Shown piece after piece: positions 48,820 to 56,791 of a stretch of DNA of 64,000 nucleotides. The position numbers and the translations under genes were made by a program. Positions within the stretch are counted from its first letter, which is position 1. Each line of letters starts with the position of its first letter. The notes under the pieces are model-generated. The model worked only from the letters and a program-made list of their open reading frames with translations, did not search any database and was not told the origin of the DNA. Source of the DNA: a virus; the IMG/VR virus record IMGVR_UViG_3300047552_001147, positions 30,507-94,506 of that record. One strand, 5' to 3'.

Positions 48820-49264
48820 CTGATTCCTCTTGATTTAGGAGGTGAGGTGAAATGCGATGTAGGTAATCTTCTGCGTCCCTAAAGTAGTGGACCCAGTAGT
48901 TGGTTGTTTTGTATCGTAGTTGCAGGGCAACGGCATAGCCTGTGAGTACACCGACGCCGCTGCTCTTGCCTGACACTGACTTTATCTTGCAACCCCAGGC
49001 GAGGTCACCAAGATCGTCAACGATCTGTCTAGGGAGTCTGGTGTAGAGCCGATATCGGCACCACTTTCCAGGCCTGATGTAGTTAGCTATTGTGTCAGAA
49101 CTAATGCTGTTGCTAATCTCATAGTCCTGTCCCGAGAACGTCTTCCAAAGAAGACCGTTGACTATTGAGGAGATCGCGCGACCAGACAGCTCAGATATCT
49201 TACGGACCTTCCGATATGTCTGGGCGTCTACGTAAACGTTAACCTTCGGATTTCTCGGAATCAT
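48812..49264 (-). CDS. Ribbon-helix-helix-like protein (150 aa)
   Basis: ATG 49264 was chosen because the frame upstream overlaps the zinc-ribbon gene. Residues about 6-40 (KVNVYVDAQTYRKVRKISE, then SGRAISSIVNGLL) form a strand followed by two helices, the ribbon-helix-helix pattern of small dimeric DNA binders. The C-terminal 110 residues are unrecognised. It is one candidate for a protein binding the 21-bp palindrome. That link is a hypothesis. Confidence 0.5.
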   Translation of the reverse strand: MIPRNPKVNVYVDAQTYRKVRKISELSGRAISSIVNGLLWKTFSGQDYEISNSISSDTIANYIRPGKWCRYRLYTRLPRQIVDDLGDLAWGCKIKSVSGKSSGVGVLTGYAVALQLRYKTTNYWVHYFRDAEDYLHRISPHLLNQEESVV

Positions 49265-49451
49265 CTTCCGTGTCCATCTCCCAGTCCTTCGTGTAGCCGC
49301 AGGCACACAGAGAGACTGCTTTCATGCGGACGACATCTTTAACAGGTATCGGCGCACACGCCTCTTTTAGAAGAGTATCGAGTCCTGGGATCTTCTGGGT
49401 CATGTTGGAGCCGCACCGGGGGCAGGACTCTACACCGTACTTTTCGAGCAT
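49239..49451 (-). CDS. Small zinc-ribbon protein (70 aa)
   Basis: ATG 49451 has the site AAAGGA ten bases upstream; a longer frame overlaps RuvC. CPRCGS and CACG form a Cys4 zinc ribbon and the tail is acidic. Unknown function. Confidence 0.5.
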   Translation of the reverse strand: MLEKYGVESCPRCGSNMTQKIPGLDTLLKEACAPIPVKDVVRMKAVSLCACGYTKDWEMDTEDDSEKSEG

Positions 49452-49453
49452 AC

Positions 49454-49969
49454 CTATCCTTTGAGTTTTGTGAACGAAGCCCACCCCAGCGCTATAGCGT
49501 CTGAGATGTCCTCTTGCGTTCCTTTTAGTGGTTGTTTGCCTAGCGTAGCCAGGTCTTCAGCAAAGCGCTCGTTAATGATTCGACGAGTCTCGGTTTTCTT
49601 ATTCTTCTTGGCAGTGTTTCCAATAATGCCTCGGACAGTAGATGCCGTAAGCATTATTGGATCACCACACAGATACGTGTAGGCGGCCTCGGTGGCTACG
49701 CCTATGATGAAGGCTACCTTAGTAAGACTGGAGAAGTTCGGCGCCCCTGCGTTGAACTTAAGGTCTTCTATGGCGATGATATCTGGTTCGTGTTCCCAGC
49801 ACAGTGCTGTAAATCTTGCCCTAAACACGCGCAACCTCTCAGGCATGGACATAGCGTCGTCCAGCTTAAGGGCTTCTGCGCTAACCAATCGAACACGAGT
49901 GCCGGGTAACCGTTCTAAAACGGCTACCCCGCTGACTCTTGTTGCTCCGTCTAGGGCAAGGATCTTCAT
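49454..49969 (-). CDS. RuvC-type Holliday junction resolvase
   Basis: The 171-residue product carries the four acidic residues of the RuvC family: Asp7 (ILALDGATRVSG), Glu68 (IIAIEDL), and Asp154 and Asp157 (QEDISDAIALG). KKNKKTETRRIINERF lies where RuvC has its basic loop. It would resolve four-way junctions arising in phage recombination and before packaging. It sits in the replication block next to small unknown genes. Confidence 0.88.
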   Translation of the reverse strand: MKILALDGATRVSGVAVLERLPGTRVRLVSAEALKLDDAMSMPERLRVFRARFTALCWEHEPDIIAIEDLKFNAGAPNFSSLTKVAFIIGVATEAAYTYLCGDPIMLTASTVRGIIGNTAKKNKKTETRRIINERFAEDLATLGKQPLKGTQEDISDAIALGWASFTKLKG

Positions 49970-50263
49970 TCACTTCTTCTCGATATTTGCAGAGTACACG
50001 AGTTCGCCATCATCGTTGATGTGTTGAAATAGTAGGCCCTTATCAACCATCTTGTTGAGAGTGTGTTGGATATCGGCCATGTGATAGAGTTCGGCGACCT
50101 CGTCCGGCGTGTAGGTACGGTCGTTCTCCATCGCGCAAAACAGCAGGTCCGCTACCGCGAGGACGTCGTCATGCTTGTTTGCTTGATAGTCCGAACGATA
50201 GTCCGGATTTCGCGTGATACTGCCGTCTTCTTCTTCGAAGAACCTAACGATTGTGTCACTCAT
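49970..50263 (-). CDS. Winged-helix-like small protein (97 aa)
   Basis: The segment YTPDEVAELYHMADIQHTLN followed by KMVDKGLL and a beta wing (FQHINDDGELVYSA) resembles a winged helix. A DNA-binding regulator is possible; the family is not identified. It overlaps the next gene. Confidence 0.45.
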   Translation of the reverse strand: MSDTIVRFFEEEDGSITRNPDYRSDYQANKHDDVLAVADLLFCAMENDRTYTPDEVAELYHMADIQHTLNKMVDKGLLFQHINDDGELVYSANIEKK

Positions 50264-50646
50264 TTCTTTCTCTTAGACGGGGGTACTCTTGTATTGACTT
50301 CTTTCGGGGCCGTCGGAATATCGTTGAACGGTGTCCTGAACAGTTCTTGCAGGGCAGCAACAACGTCCTTAGCGGAGATCTCGTCTACCGCTTTGTTCTT
50401 GAAATACTCTGATCCGCGCAGCCGTATTGTCACCGGCTTGTCGGTATCGTGAATCACGTCGGTTTCGATTGACGGCTCGTACCCGGATACACCCGGAACA
50501 GGTTGAGTCTTCGATACGCGGCTAAATGCGAACCACCCCGTAACCACAGCTTCCTGGGCTAAAGAGCCGTTCTGGTCAACCGCCCTAATCGTAATCGATT
50601 GTGGCAGGAATGTCCAGAACTTGTAGCTATCTAGGTTATCGGACAT
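50260..50646 (-). CDS. Hypothetical protein (128 aa)
   Basis: A beta-rich N-terminal part (FWTFLPQSITIRAVDQNGSL) and a basic C-terminus (RVPPSKRKK). Overlaps neighbours by 4 and 11 bases. Unknown function. Confidence 0.5.
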   Translation of the reverse strand: MSDNLDSYKFWTFLPQSITIRAVDQNGSLAQEAVVTGWFAFSRVSKTQPVPGVSGYEPSIETDVIHDTDKPVTIRLRGSEYFKNKAVDEISAKDVVAALQELFRTPFNDIPTAPKEVNTRVPPSKRKK

Positions 50647-51109
50647 TGTGCCATTCTTTCGAGATTTTGATCATCTGGCTGTTTGTGCTGCGTGAGAGAA
50701 GGTGTACTGTCTTCAAATCACTTCTACTCACTTTTGCGATTTCGACGTTAGTCCATTTTTTGATTGCCTTCTTAAACCTAGTCGCAATGAGGCCGACACA
50801 GTCATCCTGCTCTAGCAGGTTACATAGCGAGTTGACCGCTATTTGGCAATCATTTCGTACCTGAAGTATAGTGTTCTTCGTATCAATTTTGGTGATGTGA
50901 GCGAAGGTATTGGCGTGCTCTATAGCTAGCACCATCCCCAGAAGCTCGCAATGAATGCTGTCGGCGTAGGGTAAGATACCGCTATAGTAGGCACCTGGGA
51001 ATGACTTCCCACGTGCCCCACTATAGTACGGCTTGATGTAGCAGCCATAGGCTGCGTCCATCCCCTTGACAGTTGAATCGACTTTGACGACAAGCCGCTT
51101 ATCTGTCAT
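50636..51109 (-). CDS. RNase H-like protein (157 aa)
   Basis: An RNase H fold is suggested by VKVDSTVKGMDAAYGCYI (first strand with Asp), SIHCELLGMVLAIEHAN (helix with the second acid, Glu) and ILQVRNDCQIAVNSL (third acid, Asp). The C-terminal position of the fourth acid has Ser/Asn instead, so activity may be altered. It could remove RNA primers. Overlaps the upstream gene by 4 bases. Confidence 0.5.
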   Translation of the reverse strand: MTDKRLVVKVDSTVKGMDAAYGCYIKPYYSGARGKSFPGAYYSGILPYADSIHCELLGMVLAIEHANTFAHITKIDTKNTILQVRNDCQIAVNSLCNLLEQDDCVGLIATRFKKAIKKWTNVEIAKVSRSDLKTVHLLSRSTNSQMIKISKEWHNVR

Positions 51110-52404
51110 GATGTGATGGAGATATTGTGTTCCTCACACAGATCCCACAACCAGTTACCGACGATTGACGCCGCCTGCTTCTCATTCTTCGTCTCGGCTC
51201 TAGCAGCAGTGACACGATTCTTGAGGGCGTCCTTGTTGATGATCTTGGCGACCTCCAGGGCCTTGGCCAGCTCTGATAGGAGCTTGACCTTGGTGTCCGA
51301 AGGAATGAGATCGAAGTCAGGTCGCTTCATAACCTCACCAGTACTCTCCGTGGCCGGTTCCGGTTCCGGAACCTTTTCCGGATGAACCTCAACGCTGGCG
51401 ATTGATGGCGTCAGCATGATGGGGAACTCGCGTACTGAATCGGTTTGGAGGGTGCGTTTTGCTTCACTCTCTGACGCGGCTAGCACAAATGTCAGTTCCT
51501 TCTTCCCGCCAAGCTCGCTGAACCCTTGGTACACGCTGTGCACCGGAGGTACGCCGAGCTTGTCGAAAGTCAGTTCTGGGTTGTTGGTGACAAAGATCAC
51601 TGTAACGCCGGGAACAAGGTGCTCAGCCGCCTTCTTGAGGCCAACGAGTCCGCCAAGCTTGGCTGCCTCGTAGTTCTCCCCGATGATGGTTGATGATAGC
51701 ACCTCAAGCGCCTTCAGGCATTGCATTCCGGCGTCGTCAATATTCAGCCCGGTGCGAACTACGTCTTGGTAGTTATAGAACGCATCCAGACGATCGTTGG
51801 GGATACCGATCTTGATCTTGGTGAAGCCCTCAACAGCCGCCTCATCTTCTGGCTTGACCGATCCGAGGATTCGCTTGACGCGAGTCTCCAGATCAGACAT
51901 TCTCAGAGCTTCCGGACCATCCGTGGTGAGCCAGGGTAGCCACTCGTAGATGCTCGCTTCTGTTAGATAGCCGACCTTGATCAGCGGTCTAACGAGACGG
52001 AACTTGTTCCAGCTCATCGGATGCTCTCCACCTAGAACGGTGGTTGGCAGCCCGATCATCATGAACGCTTCCCATGTCGTGGCCATTTCGTTGGCCTTTG
52101 ACTTACCAATGCCGATCTCCGCCTCTACATACGCGGCGAAAGTTTCGTAGCTCTTGTCAATGAATCCACGCTTTTCTCTCAGCGTGTATAGAAGGAAGCT
52201 GAGTTCAGCATCGTTAACGTCCTTGGAGTTCGCGAGGCTGTGCGCTCTCTCTTCAAGCTCGTCGGAGGTACCGTCTAGGTTGAACGGTACCGTACCTTCC
52301 TTGGCTAGCTGCCGACCATACTCGGCACGCTTCTTAGCCATCTTCGCAGCCTGTCTGTCGGCTTCCGGAGAGCTGGTAATCAGCTCGTCTTTTTCTTCTG
52401 TCAT
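51106..52404 (-). CDS. Replication-block protein of unknown function (432 aa)
   Basis: The N-terminal part (DAELSFLLYTLREKRGFIDK then SYETFAAYVEAEIGIGKSKA) resembles helical domains with the pattern Tyr-x-Phe-x-x-Tyr-x-Glu followed by a recognition-like helix seen in some phage and plasmid regulators (DUF3102-like). The centre is unrecognised and a Pro/Glu-rich linker leads to a C-terminal helical part. A DNA-binding role is plausible. Confidence 0.5.
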   Translation of the reverse strand: MTEEKDELITSSPEADRQAAKMAKKRAEYGRQLAKEGTVPFNLDGTSDELEERAHSLANSKDVNDAELSFLLYTLREKRGFIDKSYETFAAYVEAEIGIGKSKANEMATTWEAFMMIGLPTTVLGGEHPMSWNKFRLVRPLIKVGYLTEASIYEWLPWLTTDGPEALRMSDLETRVKRILGSVKPEDEAAVEGFTKIKIGIPNDRLDAFYNYQDVVRTGLNIDDAGMQCLKALEVLSSTIIGENYEAAKLGGLVGLKKAAEHLVPGVTVIFVTNNPELTFDKLGVPPVHSVYQGFSELGGKKELTFVLAASESEAKRTLQTDSVREFPIMLTPSIASVEVHPEKVPEPEPATESTGEVMKRPDFDLIPSDTKVKLLSELAKALEVAKIINKDALKNRVTAARAETKNEKQAASIVGNWLWDLCEEHNISITS

Positions 52405-52405
52405 C

Positions 52406-52624
52406 TCAGAACACCTTGTCTTTTTTCATCTCACGCAGCAGCTCTGACATCGCGCGCAGATCAACGCCGGTGAGCCCGATGAACTCGCCGAACTCCGGGT
52501 GGTTGAAGTCCCACACCGTGCCACCCTCTTCGGGCGTAACTCGACTGGTCACTGTCACATCACCTAGCGTGTACGTGGACGTGACTGTCTTCTTCACTTC
52601 TGACGGAACACTGTGTTTGCTCAT
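52406..52624 (-). CDS. Small beta-rich protein (72 aa)
   Basis: Strand-rich sequence (KKTVTSTYTLGDVTVTSRVTP) ending with a helix (VDLRAMSELLREMKK). Overlaps the nuclease gene by 4 bases (ATGA). Unknown function. Confidence 0.5.
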   Translation of the reverse strand: MSKHSVPSEVKKTVTSTYTLGDVTVTSRVTPEEGGTVWDFNHPEFGEFIGLTGVDLRAMSELLREMKKDKVF

Positions 52625-53640
52625 TTCTTCGCTTTCTTGAGAGGGAAACAGTTTAACCTAAACGGACATGTCTTTGCTGGTGCAGAAGCGCGACTGGTGC
52701 AGATCTTTTGACCGTACAATGGTTGCTTCTTTTCTACCAGCGATCTAATGGTCTTGACGCGTTCCTTCACTCTATTGAACGCGTGCTCAGTTACTGGCAA
52801 CAGGAATCCTCGACTGCTGAGCGTTTCTCTAGAGATGTAGATGAGGATGGCGCCGCCGAAATTGGGAGGAAGGTTCCATTTTCCCGTATCAACGTACAAT
52901 TGCTTAATCATCCCCACATAGATAGCCGATTGCTCGACGTGCTTCTCCATAGGTAGGAGATCGTATCCGGGCTTGAGCGTTATCACGTCACCGCTAACAC
53001 TCTTCTGTAGAGCGGATAGGATGTTCTCTGTGGTGCTCTTTAATTCTAACACGTACCACGTGTCTTTGTCGACTAAAATTCCATCTATTTTTCCGCTGAC
53101 ATCGTGTTCAGTGTCCTCAAGGCGCATCTCACAGTACTCGAAGCCGTCTGCGGTCTTGGCATGATACTCGATGCATTTACGCGTACTGCCAGAGAATCCC
53201 AGCCTAGGCGCGATCGAGACGGTGTTGGCACACGTGTGCGGTTTCAGGCACGCTTCGGAGATAGCCCCGCAGCAGCGGCAGCGCCAGTTTCCCCACATCA
53301 TTCCAGTGCGGGACATGAGCCCGTTCTGGAACCACTCGTGGGTAGCTGTACCGCCCTCAGTCGACTTGATGGCTTCAACTGTCCACTCCTGGTTATCTTC
53401 CCAGATATTCAGGACGCGCTTGAATGCTTCCTTAACATCACACATGTACGGGATCGAGCTCGGGTGGAACCGTTGTGAAGTGCGGCGTCCTTCCCGGTTC
53501 TTACGTATCAGCGTAGTGTTAATGAGGTCACCCAAGTCAAACGACCTAATCGGCGTTGATAGGGCGTCAGCAGCCTTGATCAGGAACTGAGCTATTACCG
53601 GGTCGGGCTTTTCAGTGATAGGTTGAGATTCGTTAGACAT
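52621..53640 (-). CDS. Cas4/RecB-type PD-(D/E)XK nuclease with Cys cluster
   Basis: The 339-residue product has the nuclease core GKIDGILVDKDTWYVLELKST, where Asp and Glu-Leu-Lys form the catalytic signature. A Cys set at the C-terminus (CTS ... KTCPFRLNC) together with an upstream Cys is typical of the iron-sulfur cluster of Cas4/AddB-like exonucleases. A second Cys pair lies near residue 120 (CRCC ... CLKPHTC). Likely role: DNA end processing in recombination. No CRISPR array is present. Confidence 0.75.
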   Translation of the reverse strand: MSNESQPITEKPDPVIAQFLIKAADALSTPIRSFDLGDLINTTLIRKNREGRRTSQRFHPSSIPYMCDVKEAFKRVLNIWEDNQEWTVEAIKSTEGGTATHEWFQNGLMSRTGMMWGNWRCRCCGAISEACLKPHTCANTVSIAPRLGFSGSTRKCIEYHAKTADGFEYCEMRLEDTEHDVSGKIDGILVDKDTWYVLELKSTTENILSALQKSVSGDVITLKPGYDLLPMEKHVEQSAIYVGMIKQLYVDTGKWNLPPNFGGAILIYISRETLSSRGFLLPVTEHAFNRVKERVKTIRSLVEKKQPLYGQKICTSRASAPAKTCPFRLNCFPLKKAKK

Positions 53641-54341
53641 GCTATAGCGCTTTCTAGGGTTTCAGCCTGGTCTTTGGTTTCTGTGTCGATCGTTGTAACG
53701 CTCGGGAACATGCGATAGAAAGCATCAAGCATGTCTAGGGATGCCGCCCGTTGTATCAGGCGCTCGTATCCGGAAGCGTAAGCCTCGTTCACCACATCGA
53801 TGTTCTTATCAAACGGACAATCCAACGTCGTTCTCTTGCTGATCTTATCAGCCTGACCAGTAAGAATGAACGTCTTATCATACCGGAGCCGGCAGAACGT
53901 TGTGGCCACAAACAGAATCGGATCAATCAGGTGGATCGCTCCACGGGAGATTGCCTGATAGACAAGAGTGGACAGCAAGGATCGGTCGTGGATGACGACC
54001 AGTTCTTGGTTTACTTTTGCCAATTCTGCATCCAATTTTGCAATGTACTCAGATGTTGCCGCCATGCCGCCAAGCATCAGCAGGGATGTGGCCTCTACAC
54101 ATGCGGCGCCACTTGTGCGCAGCTTTTCCAGCTCGCTGAAATTGGCTGACGACATCTTAGCCAGATCAGGTACCGCCACGTTAGGATGCTTGGCGCACGC
54201 CCGTAGGCCCTGAATGATGTCGTTCGGTTGCCTGATAACTGTGGCCTGAAGCCCGTGCGTTTTCATCAGGTGGTTGGCGAGATTGTTACACAGCGTGGTC
54301 TTACCAACGCCGTCCACGCCTTCTACAGCAATGTTGATCAC
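53595..54341 (-). CDS. tmk: Thymidylate kinase-like deoxynucleoside monophosphate kinase
   Basis: The P-loop EGVDGVGKTT (residues 7-16), the HDRSLLSTLVYQA motif (TMK Asp-Arg-x then Tyr-Gln) and the lid-like KISKRT match thymidylate kinases. The 248 residues are slightly longer than the usual 205-215. It would supply dTDP for phage DNA synthesis. It overlaps the nuclease gene by 46 bases. Confidence 0.8.
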   Translation of the reverse strand: MINIAVEGVDGVGKTTLCNNLANHLMKTHGLQATVIRQPNDIIQGLRACAKHPNVAVPDLAKMSSANFSELEKLRTSGAACVEATSLLMLGGMAATSEYIAKLDAELAKVNQELVVIHDRSLLSTLVYQAISRGAIHLIDPILFVATTFCRLRYDKTFILTGQADKISKRTTLDCPFDKNIDVVNEAYASGYERLIQRAASLDMLDAFYRMFPSVTTIDTETKDQAETLESAIACLTNLNLSLKSPTR

Positions 54342-54550
54342 GCTGTAAAGCCTTCTTTCTTGAGTTGTTGGATCACGTCATCAAAAGCTAAGAACTCTTC
54401 CAGTGGTAGGATGACACTACCGTGCTCAGAGTTTATTTCCACGTCTCCCTTAACTGTGCCAGTGATGTCGACTGTCTTACCGACAAAATCGAATCCTTTG
54501 GTGAATTGCAGCTTAGTCTTGTTAGCTACTTTAGCTCGTTTCTTCGACAT
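54338..54550 (-). CDS. Small basic protein (70 aa)
   Basis: A basic N-terminus (SKKRAKVANKTK) followed by beta strands (VGKTVDITGTVKGDVEI). A small nucleic-acid-binding OB-like protein is possible. It overlaps the kinase gene by 4 bases. Confidence 0.5.
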   Translation of the reverse strand: MSKKRAKVANKTKLQFTKGFDFVGKTVDITGTVKGDVEINSEHGSVILPLEEFLAFDDVIQQLKKEGFTA

Positions 54551-55013
54551 ACTTCTTCCAGGTTAGTTCTGTTACTATGGCAGTGAATCTGGGCATATTG
54601 AACTTGGTTGTATTGTGCCAGAGTATGCCCACCTTTTGGTTGTCCTGGAGCATCAGGACTTCCGGACAGTGGATCGCGTCGATACGGAAGGAGTTGGCCT
54701 GGATCGAGTAATCACCTATGTACTCATATCCGAGTGTTACGTCCCTGGGTAGCATGACGTAGCGGCCAAACGGAGACGACAGGCACAGTGCCATCAGTGG
54801 CTTGTTTTTGGACGCCGCCTGATAGATCACTTTCTCCCACCACAGTCTTTGAACTTGTAAGCAATCCTTACGAGTTGACTTGTCTTCGACGTGCCAACGC
54901 TCGTCTCCGTTATCGCCCTTGAATAGCTTGCCACAGCCGGAGCCGGGGGTTCGAGCGAGCCCTGTGACCCGCTCGATCCGTTCCTCACTCTTCTTCGATT
55001 GTGACCGGTTCAT
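54531..55013 (-). CDS. PD-(D/E)XK nuclease-like protein (Holliday junction resolvase type)
   Basis: ATG 55013 was chosen to limit overlap with the RecA-like gene to 29 bases; a longer frame extends to 55166. The segment TPGSGCGKLFKGDNGDERWH then VEDKST is like the GSG-x-KGD-x-Glu-x-Lys layout of small phage resolvases and VRR-type nucleases. Catalytic candidates are Asp, Glu and Lys in GD ... VEDK. If right, the phage has two resolvase-like enzymes. Confidence 0.6.
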   Translation of the reverse strand: MNRSQSKKSEERIERVTGLARTPGSGCGKLFKGDNGDERWHVEDKSTRKDCLQVQRLWWEKVIYQAASKNKPLMALCLSSPFGRYVMLPRDVTLGYEYIGDYSIQANSFRIDAIHCPEVLMLQDNQKVGILWHNTTKFNMPRFTAIVTELTWKKYVEETS

Positions 55014-56478
55014 CGCCCGACTCAGCTCCATCATCAAAAGTGATTCCGAGCTCGGCAAGGGGGTCTTCGCCTCCTGAATCTTCCGAGACCTCTTCATCAG
55101 CTCCAGTGCTTCCGGTGTCATCTCTTGTTGAGACAACATTTGTTCCAATGCGCTGCGCCGCTTCATTGATTAGCTCCAGAATAGGCTCGTCTTTCCAAGG
55201 GCAGTAGTTAAACATGTCCACATTCAGGTGCTTACGCATCTCTGGGCTGAGTCTCAGCGCAAAGATAGGAAGTCTGAGCATGAACCCGATATCGGGGCGT
55301 GAAAGGAAGATCTTGATATCCTTCGCAGAAGTGAAGGTTCTGCCTAGGACATGATACCCTTTGTTGTCCTTGTAGAACCATCTCTTATCGCCCAGACCGC
55401 CCTCACCTAGCTCGGCGACGATGTCCCACAGTCTGGATCCCTCGTCTGTGTCACCGGTAATGTAATCCACCCGGTTAACCGATGTGGGCTTCAGATAGAC
55501 GCGGTAATGAGCCTCTGCGCCAGAGGAGCCAGAGAACTTATCCTTCTTCACCTTAGCCGTGGTGTCGCCGTATGCCTTCTCACCCTTAAACCCACCGCCC
55601 TCGGCTGCATACGCAGTGTTCAGGTGGAGAGTCTGGAATGTGAAGTACTTGCCAGCAAAGCCGCCAGCAGCTTCTCGCGGGTCAGCCATTGGCCCACCGC
55701 TCATACCGATCTTGTTTCGATATTGGTTAGGGAACGCAATTGTTGGCGAGGTTCGGTGCTTAACCCAGCAAGCCGCTGCCGCAGAGTTAATCGCCGAGAC
55801 CAGGTTGCTTACAGCGCGGGCCTTAGTTCCCGGCTGCTTCTTGCCTTCCATGGACTCCCTAGAGGCCAAAGACATTAGGTCATCAATCACGACAAAGTCA
55901 GCCGCCCCGTCGCTCATCAGATGCTGAACAACCGTAGAGGTTTGGTCCAGATTCTCTAGACGAACGATGACGAACTTGGAGTTCGGAGCTAGCTTAACGC
56001 CGGGAATAACCTCGGTGTACTTGTCGATATCTGGGTCACCGAGCAGCATGCCCCAGGCAGTGGCCCAAGCGGAGTCAAATTCTCGCGCAAAGTCGAACCA
56101 CACGACAACCATGCCATCATTTTTACCACAACGGCAGGTTGTCTTGACCTCCCCAGTACGGTCGTTGACGAACTCGATGATTGGGGTATAGCATTGGCGG
56201 CAGGTGCGCTGCGCACTTCTGGCAAGAATGATGCACAGAAGCGTCTTGCCTGTCGACTCGTTACCAAGCAACTGGATGTGGCTTTGGAAGCCAAGTCGGC
56301 AGATAAGGTCGATCTCCAAGAGGCCTGTATAGATCAGCTTCTTGTTAAACTCCGCCACGTCGGCGGTGGCGCGCAGAGCGCCGCCATCCGCCTTCAAGGC
56401 AATCTGTGCTTGGGTAAGCGCGTCCGTCAAAGACTGTCTACCCTCGGTCGTTACCTCTTTATTCTTCTTTTTGGCCAT
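54985..56478 (-). CDS. RecA/UvsX-like recombinase with zinc insert
   Basis: The 497-residue product has Walker A GNESTGKT (72-79), a zinc-type insert (CRQC and CRCG, about 94-118), WFDFAREFDSAWATAWG (RecA-like), the Walker B strand ADFVVIDDLMSLA, and NQYRNKIG-MSGGPM in the L2-like region. An acidic C-terminal tail ends the protein. It would catalyse strand exchange or loading at phage forks. The zinc insert is not found in bacterial RecA. Confidence 0.85.
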   Translation of the reverse strand: MAKKKNKEVTTEGRQSLTDALTQAQIALKADGGALRATADVAEFNKKLIYTGLLEIDLICRLGFQSHIQLLGNESTGKTLLCIILARSAQRTCRQCYTPIIEFVNDRTGEVKTTCRCGKNDGMVVVWFDFAREFDSAWATAWGMLLGDPDIDKYTEVIPGVKLAPNSKFVIVRLENLDQTSTVVQHLMSDGAADFVVIDDLMSLASRESMEGKKQPGTKARAVSNLVSAINSAAAACWVKHRTSPTIAFPNQYRNKIGMSGGPMADPREAAGGFAGKYFTFQTLHLNTAYAAEGGGFKGEKAYGDTTAKVKKDKFSGSSGAEAHYRVYLKPTSVNRVDYITGDTDEGSRLWDIVAELGEGGLGDKRWFYKDNKGYHVLGRTFTSAKDIKIFLSRPDIGFMLRLPIFALRLSPEMRKHLNVDMFNYCPWKDEPILELINEAAQRIGTNVVSTRDDTGSTGADEEVSEDSGGEDPLAELGITFDDGAESGDEPVTIEEE

Positions 56479-56791
56479 GCTGGAAATAAGGCTCCTTGCC
56501 TGATGTTACGAGGATTTGGTTGATGAGTTCTTGTTGATATGCTAGCGCTCTAGCGGCGTACTTGTTAGCGAATTCTTCGAAATTCTCCAACTTAGCGGGA
56601 CCGGTCAGCTCAAGAGCAATCTCGGCTGACGAGAACTTACCGTAGACCTCCGGTACTTTGAGGCCGATACGGAAGCTGACGGATTCTCCGGGGTTTGTCT
56701 CTTGGTCTGCCATAGGGATCTCCACTTGGTCGTGATAGACGACTTTTGACTCTTGTTGTAGGTGTCTTGTTAGCGTGATGGATGCAATCAT
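56459..56791 (-). CDS. Small beta-rich protein (110 aa)
   Basis: ATG 56791 overlaps the helicase stop (ATGA). A beta-rich first two thirds and a helical end. It sits between recombinase and helicase, so a recombination mediator is possible from position only. Confidence 0.5.
   Translation of the reverse strand: MIASITLTRHLQQESKVVYHDQVEIPMADQETNPGESVSFRIGLKVPEVYGKFSSAEIALELTGPAKLENFEEFANKYAARALAYQQELINQILVTSGKEPYFQHGQKEE

Noticed and set aside
52621-53640. CRISPR-associated Cas4
   Set aside because: The nuclease has Cas4-like motifs, but no repeat-spacer array or other cas gene is present. Phage recombination nucleases share this fold.
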